DNA of 64,000 nucleotides from Archaeoglobales archaeon (GCA_030055525.1 JASFYJ010000003.1:124001-188000), one strand, 5' to 3'; positions 11,889 through 22,155 are shown, numbered from the stretch's first letter. Translations and numbers: made by a program. The notes: generated from the letters alone by a model not told the origin.

Positions 11889-12960
11889 CTAAGAAGACTG
11901 TTCTTTATCGCATATTCTGTGTTTAACCTTAAAAGAACACCTTCCAGACTCTCGTGCCTGCGAGTAGTTTGCGGTTCTCATGAGTTTGGCTAAATCACCC
12001 TCGGAGAGTGCTTTGATAACTATAGCTGCAAGCGTTCCAAGTGCGTGACCTGGAATGTTCATCTGAATGGAAGGATCTATTCTATTAGCCTGAAAAGTAA
12101 GAGCAGTCATGCATTCCTAGATGGGGTCATTAGGATCGCCATAGCAGTTGTAAACGTGGCCTCTGATTAGTCCGAAGAAAATATCCTAGTCGTAGCCAAG
12201 ATCCTTTCACACATCGGTTTTTTGGAACCTGCAGCTATGCAAGCCCCATCCCAGTCTGCATCTTTACCATAACTGCTATACCTTTTTATAGCAATCCGGA
12301 TCTGTGCAGTAGTAATCTATGCCATACCCTCATATTGTAATACTCGCTCTATTCTCTAAAAACTTTTGGACCATGAGATTTGGGTAAAGTCTTGCTACTG
12401 AATTTTCATCTATGTACTAATTCACTTTGATCCAATCTGCCCATTACAGTGTAGTCTACTACGGGATTATCGCCGCTAACAACTTTTGCGTAGATTTTTA
12501 TAGCATCTGTGGAAAAGAAGGCATCGTAGTCTCTCAAACCTCCATCTGTTTTTTAACTCTTGCAGCTGTAGTTCAGCTTACGCTAGCATCAACCTCTACG
12601 TGATCGGTTTTTGGGGTATGTTCTATAAAGCTATCATGGTCTATAGCTAAGATATTGGTCTGGCAGTTGGAAACAAAACCGTTCCCGTTTATCTATTGTC
12701 ATCCTGTTCCATTTATTTGGCCAATCTGTTGCCATCCGTTACCGTTCTATAAGTACAGTGTTAGCTTGTCGTTCAAGCCTTGCGCATGTCCACACCATTT
12801 AACAGTCACTGCAGAGCTTTTAACTACGGAAAATATGAAATGGTGAGTATTTTATCACTTAAAGAGAACTCCGAATCATCAACTTTGGCTATTCGATCTA
12901 TATCCTCTTAAGTAAACGGGATTTCGATAGGATGGTGTATATTTTTAAAGCAATGCAGAG
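11889..12960 (-). pseudogene. Heavily decayed gene, possibly for a secreted or surface protein
   Basis: No long ORF, but frame-hopping translation on the minus strand gives coherent peptides: LTLYL*NGNGWQQIGQINGTG, DYDAFFSTDAIKIYAKVVSGDNPVVDYTVMGRLDQSE, GHVYNCYGDPNDPI, MTALTFQANRIDPSIQMNIPGHALGTLAAIVIKALSEGDLAKLMRTANYSQARESG. Confidence 0.6.
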
Positions 12961-12967
12961 TTAGCTT

Positions 12968-14302
12968 ATGCGAGTTGGTGGTGTTGGGACCCTTTTTGGT
13001 ACTAACGGTGTTAGAGGTATTGCTAACGAGGAACTAACTGCAGAAGTTGCTTTAGATCTTGGACGAACAATTGCAACGCTCAAAGGAGGGAAGATAGCCA
13101 TTGCTTGTGATACGAGGATCTCAAGTTCCATGCTGAAGTGTTCTGTAGCTGCTGGAATAATGAGTTGTGGAAGCGATGTTGTAGATTTAGGCATTGCTCC
13201 AACACCAGCGTTGCAGTTTTACGTAAAGAATACAAATTGTAGCGCGGGAGTTATTGTTACGGCGAGCCATAATCCAAGGGAATACAACGGAATAAAGTTC
13301 GTTCAGGATAATGGTGCTGAATTCTTCAGAGAGATGGACGAAGAGAGCGAAAGAGTGTTCATGAGTAAGAAATTCAAGAAAGCTGATTGGAGTTGTGTAG
13401 GTAAACTTTTAGAAGATGAGTGTTATGAAATGTACGTCGAAGCAATAGTAGATAGTGTCGATCTTGATAGAAGGTACAGAGTTGTTGCAGATTGCGGAAA
13501 TGGTGCGGCATGCTTTACAACTCCAGAAATTCTGAAAAAACTAGAATGCGATTTCCTTACAATAAACGCGCATCCAGATGGTAGATTTCCTGTAAGAAAC
13601 CCAGAACCAGCGGAGGAAAATCTTGAACTGCTGAAGAAAGCTGTTTTGGATTTTAAGGCAGATATAGGTGTTGCACATGATGGAGACGCTGATAGGGCTG
13701 TTTTTATTGACGAAAATGGTAGATTTGTTAGTGAGGATGATATCTTAGCTTTGATGGCAAGGTACTACGTGGAGAAGAAAAAAGGTATCGTTGTAACTCC
13801 TGTTTCAACCTCCAAGCGTGTTGAGGATGTTGTAAGGGAAGCTGGAGGAGAAGTAATCTATACAGCTGTAGGCTCTCCAGTGGTGGCAAAAGTGATGATG
13901 GAAAACAACGCCGTTTTTGGCGGTGAAGGAAATGGGGGACTGATTTTTCCAGAGCATTTACTTGCAAGAGATGGAGGAATGAGTATTGCAAAAATTTTGC
14001 AGCTAATGGATGAAAAAGGAAAAAGTTTGAGTGAACTGGCTGCGGAGATTCCGAAGTATTTCATGTTAAAAGGTAAAGTACCCTGCAAAGACAAAGTTAA
14101 ATTGCTGAAAAAACTCGTTGAAGATTTTCCAGAGGCCAATTCGACAGATGGTATCAGAATAGATTTTGAAGATGGTTGGTTACTTATAAGACCTTCCGGA
14201 ACTGAGCCAATAGCGAGAATATATGCAGAAGGGAAAAATAAAGAGAAAGCTGAGGAACTCTACGATTTCGGAGTCAAAGTTGTGAAAAAGATCTTAGGTT
14301 AA
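12968..14302 (+). CDS. glmM: Phosphoglucosamine mutase / phosphohexomutase
   Basis: FGTNGVRGIANEELT, TASHNPREYNGIKF, HDGDADRAVFID, RPSGTEPIARIYAEG. Confidence 0.93.
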   Translation: MRVGGVGTLFGTNGVRGIANEELTAEVALDLGRTIATLKGGKIAIACDTRISSSMLKCSVAAGIMSCGSDVVDLGIAPTPALQFYVKNTNCSAGVIVTASHNPREYNGIKFVQDNGAEFFREMDEESERVFMSKKFKKADWSCVGKLLEDECYEMYVEAIVDSVDLDRRYRVVADCGNGAACFTTPEILKKLECDFLTINAHPDGRFPVRNPEPAEENLELLKKAVLDFKADIGVAHDGDADRAVFIDENGRFVSEDDILALMARYYVEKKKGIVVTPVSTSKRVEDVVREAGGEVIYTAVGSPVVAKVMMENNAVFGGEGNGGLIFPEHLLARDGGMSIAKILQLMDEKGKSLSELAAEIPKYFMLKGKVPCKDKVKLLKKLVEDFPEANSTDGIRIDFEDGWLLIRPSGTEPIARIYAEGKNKEKAEELYDFGVKVVKKILG

Positions 14303-14638
14303 AAGTTTTTGAAATCTTTTTACTAGCCTCAAACCCTTTATTTTCAGTTTTCCGCTAATCATCAACCTTAAAGTTCTAAATGTGCCTATTTTTCCACTTG
14401 CAAGTTCGTTGAGAGTTTGAAAATCTGTAGAAATTACCGCTTTTCCACCTTTTTCGTTTTTTAACATTATTTTGTCCTCTTCAAAGTAGATCGTAGATGC
14501 TGCGTTAAGATCTTTCGCCTCTATCGTCAGGCTACCCTTGAGACTTTTGGCGATTTTTATCTTTTCTTCGTTCATCCTCTGTTCGAGAAGCTGCCCTAAT
14601 ATAGCTGCCAATCCGGAAGGCTCGTATTCAATCTTCAT
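14294..14638 (-). CDS. Hypothetical protein
   Basis: 114-aa ORF with continuous protein-like composition. Confidence 0.5.
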   Translation of the reverse strand: MKIEYEPSGLAAILGQLLEQRMNEEKIKIAKSLKGSLTIEAKDLNAASTIYFEEDKIMLKNEKGGKAVISTDFQTLNELASGKIGTFRTLRLMISGKLKIKGLRLVKRFQKLLT

Positions 14639-14738
14639 ATAATGATTGATGTATGCTAATTATTAAATTTTTGCAAATTTGCCGATTCCAAGCTTTCAAA
14701 TAGTTAATTTTAAATATTTTAAAACTTTGATCATTAAC

Positions 14739-16088
14739 ATGAAAGCGGTGGTAGTTTGTTTCATCTTAGCTTTGCTTGTATGTGTTAGCATTACTGCGTG
14801 TATTCAGGAGCAGAGAGTCGAGAAGCCAGTAATAGTTTGTGCCCTCTTTGATCCGCGAGTTCCTGTTTTTAAAGCCAACGTCGAAGTGATTAAGATGGCT
14901 GTTGATGAAATAAACTCCAAGGGCGGCATAGCAGGTAGGAAAGTAGAATTTTACCATGAAGATACGCAAAGAAAGGTAGATATAGCCGTAACAGCTTACA
15001 GAAAAGCAGTTCTTGAAACTGGATGCGATGTTATCTTCTTTGAGGGTGTAACTGAAGAAACTCTAGCGGTAATTGAAGAGGGGGCCAAACTTTTCTCAAC
15101 AAAGCCGCACATATTTATAACTTCAACTGCAGCAATGGAACAGACACTCTTCCCTTTAAAAGATTACGAAAGGTACAAGTTTGTGTTTAATGCCTTAGTT
15201 GTTGGACCACAACATCACTACAACTGGACTTACGTTGTGTTCGAATTTGCAAAGAACACCCTCGGAGCTAAGAAGGTAGCACTGTTTTTGGAAGATGCAG
15301 CTTGGACACTTTGTTCAAGAGAGGGTTGTAGATATGAAACAAATCTGGGTGTGGGAGAATCAAAGGCTATGAAAGAATGGATAAAGGAGGACTTTGGTTT
15401 GGAACCCGTTTACGTTGTAAACATAGCAGTTGGGGAAAAGAATTTTCTTCCAATGCTTGAGACAGCAGTGGCAAATGGTGCAGAATTTATATTCGTTCGA
15501 TCCAGCTGGTATACGGATACGGTTACACTTGTAAAGCAGTGGTCATCATCATCTGCAAGAGATGTGCCGATCATGCTTTGGGGTGGCCCAAATCATTGGA
15601 CTGCCTTTTGGAACCTCACCGGCGGTGCATCTCTCGGCGTACTGACCTTCGTCTATGATGACCCATACATACCTCCGGCAAGCCCGTTAACGAGACCTTT
15701 TGTGGAGAAGGCAAGAGCATCGGGGTTGGCTGTAGATCTATCTTCTCACAACTACTACTCGGAGATGTATCGTGTTAAAGAAGCGATGGAAAAAGCTGGA
15801 GATCCAAAGAACATAAATGCGGTTATAAAGGCTATGGAGGAAATCGAATTCAAGAACCATACCTTATGGCCTGCAAAGTACAACTACTTCGGTTACAGGG
15901 ATATCAGGCTGCATTCCTATACTGGTATACCCATGCCCCATATGGCTCAGATTCAGTGCAACGGAACTCCAGTTTATGTGTCTTCCCCCGATTTAATAAG
16001 AGCTTCTGGCTATTCAGAGGAGGTCGTGAAGTTGATGAAACCCGAAGCTTATAGATCGCTTAAAGAACTTAGAGAAGTCTGCAAATAA
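14739..16088 (+). CDS. ABC transporter substrate-binding lipoprotein (branched-chain amino acid/amide type)
   Basis: Lipoprotein signal MKAVVVCFILALLVCVSITACIQEQ; periplasmic-binding fold INSKGGIAGRKVEFYHEDTQ. Confidence 0.85.
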   Translation: MKAVVVCFILALLVCVSITACIQEQRVEKPVIVCALFDPRVPVFKANVEVIKMAVDEINSKGGIAGRKVEFYHEDTQRKVDIAVTAYRKAVLETGCDVIFFEGVTEETLAVIEEGAKLFSTKPHIFITSTAAMEQTLFPLKDYERYKFVFNALVVGPQHHYNWTYVVFEFAKNTLGAKKVALFLEDAAWTLCSREGCRYETNLGVGESKAMKEWIKEDFGLEPVYVVNIAVGEKNFLPMLETAVANGAEFIFVRSSWYTDTVTLVKQWSSSSARDVPIMLWGGPNHWTAFWNLTGGASLGVLTFVYDDPYIPPASPLTRPFVEKARASGLAVDLSSHNYYSEMYRVKEAMEKAGDPKNINAVIKAMEEIEFKNHTLWPAKYNYFGYRDIRLHSYTGIPMPHMAQIQCNGTPVYVSSPDLIRASGYSEEVVKLMKPEAYRSLKELREVCK

Positions 16089-16089
16089 T

Positions 16090-16500
16090 TTTTCTAGCTT
16101 TAATTTTTCTCAACAAAAGTACCGAAAAATTATCACCCCTCCCCAAGCAAATCACCCAAAACTCAACAAAAAAATTTTTAAAAGCCTTAAATCAAAATCG
16201 AAGCCAAAATAGCAAGTCGCACGCGATAAAATTTTCCTTTATTATTACAAAAACTTATTTTTTATACTTCCTCCTTTCGCAAATCTAGGCTTTTCTATTT
16301 TTATTCTTAAGCTCTACCCTGATGAAATTTCTTTGATTTTTAAAAAAGCTTTTTAAACTCAATAAAATTTAAAAAGAATGCGAAGAAAAAAGTCGCATGC
16401 CTTTATAAATGAGTTGCAACTTTAGAGGTTTGCTATGCTATATAAATAAGAGAAGGCATTAGAAAGCTTTAAATTGAGAAAGAAGTAAAAATTCATAAGG
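16090..16500 (+). promoter_or_regulatory. Putative CRISPR leader
   Basis: AT-rich non-coding region upstream of the first repeat; repeats end in ATTGAAA(A/G), so transcription is expected left to right. Confidence 0.6.
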
Positions 16501-17552
16501 GTTCAAATCAGACCCAGGGTGGGATTGAAAACGAGATACACAGTGCCACGGGTTGTTGGCCATATACCTTCGTTCAAATCAGACCCAGGGTGGGATTGAA
16601 AACGAGATACACAGTGCCACGGGTTGTTGGCCATATACCTTCGTTCAAATCAGACCCAGGGTGGGATTGAAAATATATTTCTTAACTTTATCAAATCAAA
16701 TCCAAAAAACGTTCAAATCAGACCCAGGGTGGGATTGAAAATCTGAGCACATACATGTAATTCCACGGAGTTTCAGCGGTTCAAATCAGACCCAGGGTGG
16801 GATTGAAAAGCAATTCTCGCTGTTTTGGCAGTCGTTTCCGTGATTGGGTTCAAATCAGACCCAGGGTGGGATTGAAAAGCAATTCTCGCTGTTTTGGCAG
16901 TCGTTTCCGTGATTGGGTTCAAATCAGACCCAGGGTGGGATTGAAAGTGATAAGGAGTGAATACTCGTATAATATGCGGTATAAGTTCAAATCAGACCAA
17001 GATGGGATTGAAAGAACTGTGACAAAAGGTATAGAATTAAAGATTGCGATGGTTCAAATCAGACCAAGATGGGATTGAAAGTTTGATGCACAGGATTTAA
17101 GAATTTCATGCTTGCATTGTTCAAATCAGACCAAGATGGGATTGAAAGTTCGCTAAATTTCATTGTCATCTCACCTTGCTTTCTTCGTTCAAATCAGACC
17201 AAGATGGGATTGAAAGCTGATAAGCCTCGTCTCAACACAGATGTCTGGCATGTGTTCAAATCAGACCAAGATGGGATTGAAAGTTGCTTATTAGTGCTAA
17301 CCAGTATAGACCTGCTTCAAGTTCAAATCAGACCAAGATGGGATTGAAAGATGAAGTCGTTTGGTGCTGTTTGAGTTGGAAAGTCTGTTCAAATCAGACC
17401 AAGATGGGATTGAAAGTCAGGACTGAAAGCAACTCCCCAAGCCCTATTATAATCGTTCAAATCAGACCAAGATGGGATTGAAAGTAATTCTGTGTATTAA
17501 AAAAGATAGAATCCATAACGCTGTTCAAATCAGACCAAGATGGGATTGAAAG
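16501..17552 (+). CRISPR. CRISPR array, 16 repeats and 15 spacers; repeats 1-7 are GTTCAAATCAGACCCAGGGTGGGATTGAAA, repeats 8-16 are GTTCAAATCAGACCAAGATGGGATTGAAAG
   Basis: Repeat starts: 16501, 16572, 16643, 16711, 16779, 16848, 16917, 16985, 17052, 17119, 17187, 17254, 17321, 17387, 17455, 17523. Spacers are 36-41 nt. Confidence 0.98.
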
Positions 17553-17657
17553 ATTAAAATCAACCTAAAAAAGATGAAGAGGTTGAAAGTTCTTTGATGC
17601 GTGAAAATCGTACTTTTTTAGAAATATTCCCCGCTTTGAGAATATTATTTTTAAAAA

Positions 17658-17729
17658 TGCCCCCGCCGGGAATTGAACCCGGGTCGAGGAGTCCGCAGCC
17701 CCTCAGGATGTCCGCTACCCCACGGGGGC
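17658..17729 (-). tRNA. tRNA-Arg (anticodon GCG)
   Basis: GCCCCCG…CGGGGGC acceptor, loop CTGCGGA in stem AGGGG/CTCCT, T-arm CCGGGTTCAATTCCCGG. Confidence 0.9.
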
Positions 17730-17771
17730 CAATTTTAGCCATACTAAAAAAGAGGTTAGCGGTTTAAATAT

Positions 17772-18338
17772 CTAATTCCCGAAATGTTTTTTAAAAACTC
17801 CAAGTATATCTTCCGGTTTCTCAAGTATGAATACCCCATCCATCGTTGAAAGCTTCTTTACATGCTCAACATCTTCCTTTCTCACCCTCAACCTTAGCTC
17901 TCTTCCATCTGGAAGCTTAGTTATTACCTCTCCTTCTTTGTAATCTGATGGCATTATATATACGGGAACAAAAGCTTTCAAAGCCATTATTGCTGCGTTG
18001 GATATCATTGAGTCGGAGATACCCATTGATATCTTCGCCACCGTGTTTGATGTGGCAGGAGCAATAAGAAGGAATTCATATCTTCCAGACTGCAGTAGTC
18101 CCGCCAAAAAGGGTGTATTTGCGTTTATTTCAACTCTTACATTTCCGAAGGTATTGATTAAATCATCCATCAACTTGTACATCTTTAAAACCTGCTCTCC
18201 AGCTTTTGAGGCGTACACATTTATATCAACGTCTGGATAACTATTTTTCACATCCTTCATTACTGCTATGGTTTCAGCTAACCTGTCACCACTTCCAGTT
18301 ACACCCCAAGCTACCCTCTTCTTACTCATTCTTAACAC
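17772..18338 (-). CDS. afpA: Archaeoflavoprotein AfpA-like flavoprotein
   Basis: AWGVTGSGDRLAETI; LLIAPATSNTVAKISMGISDSMISNAA. Confidence 0.8.
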   Translation of the reverse strand: MLRMSKKRVAWGVTGSGDRLAETIAVMKDVKNSYPDVDINVYASKAGEQVLKMYKLMDDLINTFGNVRVEINANTPFLAGLLQSGRYEFLLIAPATSNTVAKISMGISDSMISNAAIMALKAFVPVYIMPSDYKEGEVITKLPDGRELRLRVRKEDVEHVKKLSTMDGVFILEKPEDILGVFKKHFGN

Positions 18339-18918
18339 CTCTAAAAATTTTTAACATTTCTGCAAATCTTTTAACAGTCTTTCTGAGACTCCTAAAACCC
18401 TCCTCGTCACCTTTAACACCTTCAAGTGAGTCTTTGCTCCAGAATGTTGCACCAATGTTAGCTCCAAAAGATCCTCCACTTACTGGTATAATCCCGTTCA
18501 GGATGTAGAAGGTTATTATCTGCTGTATTGCCAACTCCTGTCCGCCAACTCTATCTCCTCCAACTGCTATTGCCATACCTATCTTACCTCTGAAGAAGTT
18601 GTAATCTGCTGCCACCAAAGCTCTACACCTATCCATCAAAGCCTTTGTTTGAGCACTCACTCCACCGTTGTAGACTGGTGTAGCAATTATGATCCCATCT
18701 GCGTTTTTCAGCAATTCGTAAAGTTCAAACATGTCGTCTTTGATCCTGCAAACTTTATTTCTCAAACAATAGTCGCAATGCTGGCAAAAGTTGATGTTTT
18801 TTCCTCTAACTGTAAACATCTCAGTTTTAAATCCTAGTTCTTCGAGTATCCTTAACGCCTCACTTAAAACGTACTCTGTAGCCATTTTTCTTGGACTACC
18901 ACAAATACCTACGATCAT
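18322..18918 (-). CDS. NADPH-dependent FMN reductase / iron-sulfur flavoprotein
   Basis: GICGSPRK, CQHCDYCLRNKVC, ATPVYNGGVSAQTKALMDR. Confidence 0.88.
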   Translation of the reverse strand: MIVGICGSPRKMATEYVLSEALRILEELGFKTEMFTVRGKNINFCQHCDYCLRNKVCRIKDDMFELYELLKNADGIIIATPVYNGGVSAQTKALMDRCRALVAADYNFFRGKIGMAIAVGGDRVGGQELAIQQIITFYILNGIIPVSGGSFGANIGATFWSKDSLEGVKGDEEGFRSLRKTVKRFAEMLKIFRGVKNE

Positions 18919-20084
18919 TTTGCCAGTTCAACTCCTAATTTAAACGCTTTTTCGAGCTCCTCTTTTGTTGGATTGAACTTAACCATGAATGGTTCCATGG
19001 TGTTGAACTTAAGTTCCTCAAGAACCTTCTGAACCTCCTTCACGGCATTTCCATTCCATCCATAAGATCCAAAAGCTAGAGCTTTCTTTTTTTGTGGCTT
19101 AAGACCTTTCAAATAAGCTAAAAAGCCTGCAACTGGTGGGAATAATCCATTGTGGATTGTAGGAGAGCCTATAGCTATCGATTTCGCATCTAGAACTTCA
19201 GTCATAATCTCTGTCCAGCTATCTTTTCTCAGATGGAATACCCTAACTTCTGCACCTCCACTTGCGGCACCGTCGGCCAAACGCATCGCAATCTTCTCAG
19301 TTGAATGCCACATCGTGTCGTAGATGATGATAACTTTGTTCTCAATTTCAAAGTTTGCCCACCTTTCGTAGGCATCTATTATCTTCTCCGGATTTTTCCA
19401 AATCACACCGTGACTTGGGGCTATTATCTTTATCTCAATTCCAAGCTTCTTTATATCTTCAATCTTCTTCTTTATCAGATTGCTCAAAGGCATCAGGATG
19501 TTTGCATAATACATCTTCGCCCACTTAAGTGCCTCCTCTACTCCAAGCTCCTCGTCAAACCTTTCGCTACTTGCAACATGCTGACCAAAAGCATCGTTTG
19601 AAAGCAAAAGCTTGTCTTCTACAACATACGTTGCCATGCTATCTGGCCAGTGCAGCATCGTCATATCCAAAAATTTCAGAGTCTTCTTTCCGAGCTTCAA
19701 CTCATCTCCATCTTTTACGACCATAAAGTTCCAGTTTCTGCAGTCGTAGTATTTTTCAAGCCCTTCCTTTCCTCTCTGAGTACACACAACCACTGCATCT
19801 CTGGAGATCCTCATTATGTCCGGCAAACCACTCGAATGATCCGGTTCGATGTGGTTTACTATCACGTAATCTATTGAAGATGGGTCGACTATCTTTCCGA
19901 TCTTTTCAATGCTCTCCTTCACAAACTTGTGCTTTACTGCATCTACTAAGGTTGCTTTTTCATCAAGAATAAGGTAGGAATTGTACGTTAAACCCCTAGG
20001 TGTGGTGAAGTTGTGAAAGTCCTTTTCACTCCAATCTATCGCTCCTACCCAGTAAACATCCTTGCATATCTCGAAATTTGTCAT
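18915..20084 (-). CDS. fprA: A-type flavoprotein FprA (F420H2 oxidase/diflavin-like)
   Basis: Metallo-beta-lactamase NHIEPDHSSGLP plus flavodoxin domain IIIYDTMWHSTEKIA, SPTIHNGLFP. Confidence 0.92.
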   Translation of the reverse strand: MTNFEICKDVYWVGAIDWSEKDFHNFTTPRGLTYNSYLILDEKATLVDAVKHKFVKESIEKIGKIVDPSSIDYVIVNHIEPDHSSGLPDIMRISRDAVVVCTQRGKEGLEKYYDCRNWNFMVVKDGDELKLGKKTLKFLDMTMLHWPDSMATYVVEDKLLLSNDAFGQHVASSERFDEELGVEEALKWAKMYYANILMPLSNLIKKKIEDIKKLGIEIKIIAPSHGVIWKNPEKIIDAYERWANFEIENKVIIIYDTMWHSTEKIAMRLADGAASGGAEVRVFHLRKDSWTEIMTEVLDAKSIAIGSPTIHNGLFPPVAGFLAYLKGLKPQKKKALAFGSYGWNGNAVKEVQKVLEELKFNTMEPFMVKFNPTKEELEKAFKLGVELAK

Positions 20085-20168
20085 ACTCTTTTGTTCTTGT
20101 TAAAATCTATAAATTTTTCTTACGATTTTCGAACCAAATTTTTTTAAATCTAATATAAATTCTAAACC

Positions 20169-20357
20169 GTGTACGTTGAGGTTTGGGTTGAGGAAGGTTC
20201 TAAATCGCGAGTATTTGAAAAGCTAACTGAGCTATGTGAGGAAGTCTATGAGGTTTTTTGTGATTACAACTACATCGTAAGGGTTTCAGAGGCCAATTTA
20301 GAGGAACTTAGGAAAATTGAAGGGATAAAAAGAATAAAGAGGCACTACAATTGCTAA
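20169..20357 (+). CDS. Small hypothetical protein
   Basis: 62-aa ORF with GTG start. Confidence 0.4.
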   Translation: MYVEVWVEEGSKSRVFEKLTELCEEVYEVFCDYNYIVRVSEANLEELRKIEGIKRIKRHYNC

Positions 20358-20361
20358 AAGG

Positions 20362-21408
20362 TCATTTTTTAAGAACCATTTCGGCTACTTTTTCTCCAGC
20401 AGCTAGGCCTAAGCTCATACCGTGTCTTCCAAAGCCATTTAACTGAACAAATCCCTTTACTTTCGTGAAGCCTATTACTGGTTTTCCGTTTTTCCCTAAA
20501 TCGTAAACTCCGACCCACTGTCGTAAAACCGAAAGTCCCTTAAGCTTTGGTATGAGATTCGTAGCAAATTTTGCATACCTTATCAGCGGGTCCAATTCTC
20601 CTTTCTTGTCTATCTGGTCAATTTCCCTTCCTACTACCCCACCCACTATCTCTCCGCGCATTGACTGGCTTAAATAGGCGTTGTTAGATACGTCAAAGAT
20701 GTAAGGATCCAGATAGGGTCTGAGACTTTCCGTCACACAGATGTTTTCTTTGAAGATTTTGTTATCGAGCTCAACACCAGCAGATTTACTCACTTCATTA
20801 CTCCACGCACCAGCGGCGTTTATTACAAAGTCTGCTTTATGCAACCCATCTAAAGTCTGCACACCCTTAACAGAACCGTTTTCAACTACAACCGTAGCTG
20901 GGGTGTAGTCATAGACCTTCACGCCCAATGCTTTACATCCTCTTGCCAAGCCCCATATCACTGGCCAAGGAAATACTGTTCCTCCTTTGGAGAAGTAGTA
21001 AGCTAAATCGAAGGCCTTGGTGTTTATATCTGGTACAAGCTCTTTTACTTCGTTCTGGTTTAAAATTTCGATCTTCACCCCGAATTTTTTGAGTAAGCTG
21101 GCTTCACTTTCAAGCTTCGCCTCATCGTTTTTGTTTGCGATCTTAAGGTATCCATCTTTTCTGAGTAAAAAGTTGAACTTTACTTCACTCTGCAGTTCAT
21201 CGTATAGATCGAGACTTCTTAGGGCAAGCTTTATAAGCTCTTCATCATTGAATTGCACTGTAAGCCCGCCTGAGTTTCTACCACTCGCTCCGTAAAGGAG
21301 ATATCTCTGTTCAAAAACCTCAACCTCAGCACCACTTTTTGCTAAAAAGTAGGCAGCTGAAAGTCCGGCGATTCCTCCCCCTATCACGGCAACTTTCAAC
21401 TCACTCAT
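20362..21408 (-). CDS. FAD-dependent amine/proline dehydrogenase, beta-like subunit
   Basis: VIGGGIAGLSAAYFLAKSGAEVEVFEQ, RNSGGLTVQF, GFGRHGMSLG. Confidence 0.82.
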   Translation of the reverse strand: MSELKVAVIGGGIAGLSAAYFLAKSGAEVEVFEQRYLLYGASGRNSGGLTVQFNDEELIKLALRSLDLYDELQSEVKFNFLLRKDGYLKIANKNDEAKLESEASLLKKFGVKIEILNQNEVKELVPDINTKAFDLAYYFSKGGTVFPWPVIWGLARGCKALGVKVYDYTPATVVVENGSVKGVQTLDGLHKADFVINAAGAWSNEVSKSAGVELDNKIFKENICVTESLRPYLDPYIFDVSNNAYLSQSMRGEIVGGVVGREIDQIDKKGELDPLIRYAKFATNLIPKLKGLSVLRQWVGVYDLGKNGKPVIGFTKVKGFVQLNGFGRHGMSLGLAAGEKVAEMVLKK

Positions 21409-21673
21409 ACTCTCCCTCTGCTAAAACATAAAGCGGGACAGGATTCACAGGCTGCCTTTGTGTTGTAACTCCGATCTCTTCAGGCTTTTTACCGGTTTTT
21501 TGAGACAAGATCCTAATTAGGTGCATCAAACAACCTTTTCCCTGACATGGCCCGGTTGTAGCACCAGTGTATCTTTTAAGGCTCTCGAGATCATCATAAC
21601 CTTCTTCAATAGCTTTAATTATATCCTCTTCCGTCAGATCCTCACATCTGCATACGACCTTCCTATCCTTCAT
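21401..21673 (-). CDS. BFD-like [2Fe-2S]-binding subunit
   Basis: VCRCEDLTEEDI and TGATTGPCQGKGC. Confidence 0.85.
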   Translation of the reverse strand: MKDRKVVCRCEDLTEEDIIKAIEEGYDDLESLKRYTGATTGPCQGKGCLMHLIRILSQKTGKKPEEIGVTTQRQPVNPVPLYVLAEGEYE

Positions 21674-22155
21674 TCTCTCACCGGTCTAACGGCTCTTGCC
21701 TCAAAAATCAAATTTGCAGGCATCTCAACTCTTACAAGGGACATCTTTTCGTTCATCTCTGGTGGTAATACCCAGTTAACAACCCCTTCACCGATCTCTT
21801 CTCCCTTTCTGTTGTAAAGCTTAACCTTATCTCCCTTCTTTAACCAAGGTAAGAATTCGTACTGCAAAGTCACCTCGCCCATCCCATCTTCGCGAATTCT
21901 CAGCATAAATATTGCAAGCCCCGGGCAAACGCGGATACACTTCATGCACCCAGTACATTTTTCGTAGTCAACCACTGGGGGATCATTTATATTTTGCATC
22001 TTTATCGCACCATATTGGCAGGATTCGTAGCAAGGACTGCAGGGAATGGGTTGAGGGCATTCTATGTATGCAACTGGCCTTTTTCTTAACCTTTCTTCAC
22101 TCGGAAACGGAGGGAGCTCTTCTCTAATTAAATAGCCTCTCTCAAGGTACTTCAC
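21670..22155 (-). CDS. 4Fe-4S ferredoxin-like subunit
   Basis: CPQPIPCSPCYESC and CTGCMKCIRVCPG. Confidence 0.85.
   Translation of the reverse strand: MKYLERGYLIREELPPFPSEERLRKRPVAYIECPQPIPCSPCYESCQYGAIKMQNINDPPVVDYEKCTGCMKCIRVCPGLAIFMLRIREDGMGEVTLQYEFLPWLKKGDKVKLYNRKGEEIGEGVVNWVLPPEMNEKMSLVRVEMPANLIFEARAVRPVRE

Noticed and set aside
16553-17481. Supplied ORFs 16553-17481 (e.g. MGLKSNSRCFGSRFRDWVQIRPRVGLKSNS…)
   Set aside because: They are translations of CRISPR repeats and spacers (VQIRPRWD / FKSDQDGIE), not proteins.
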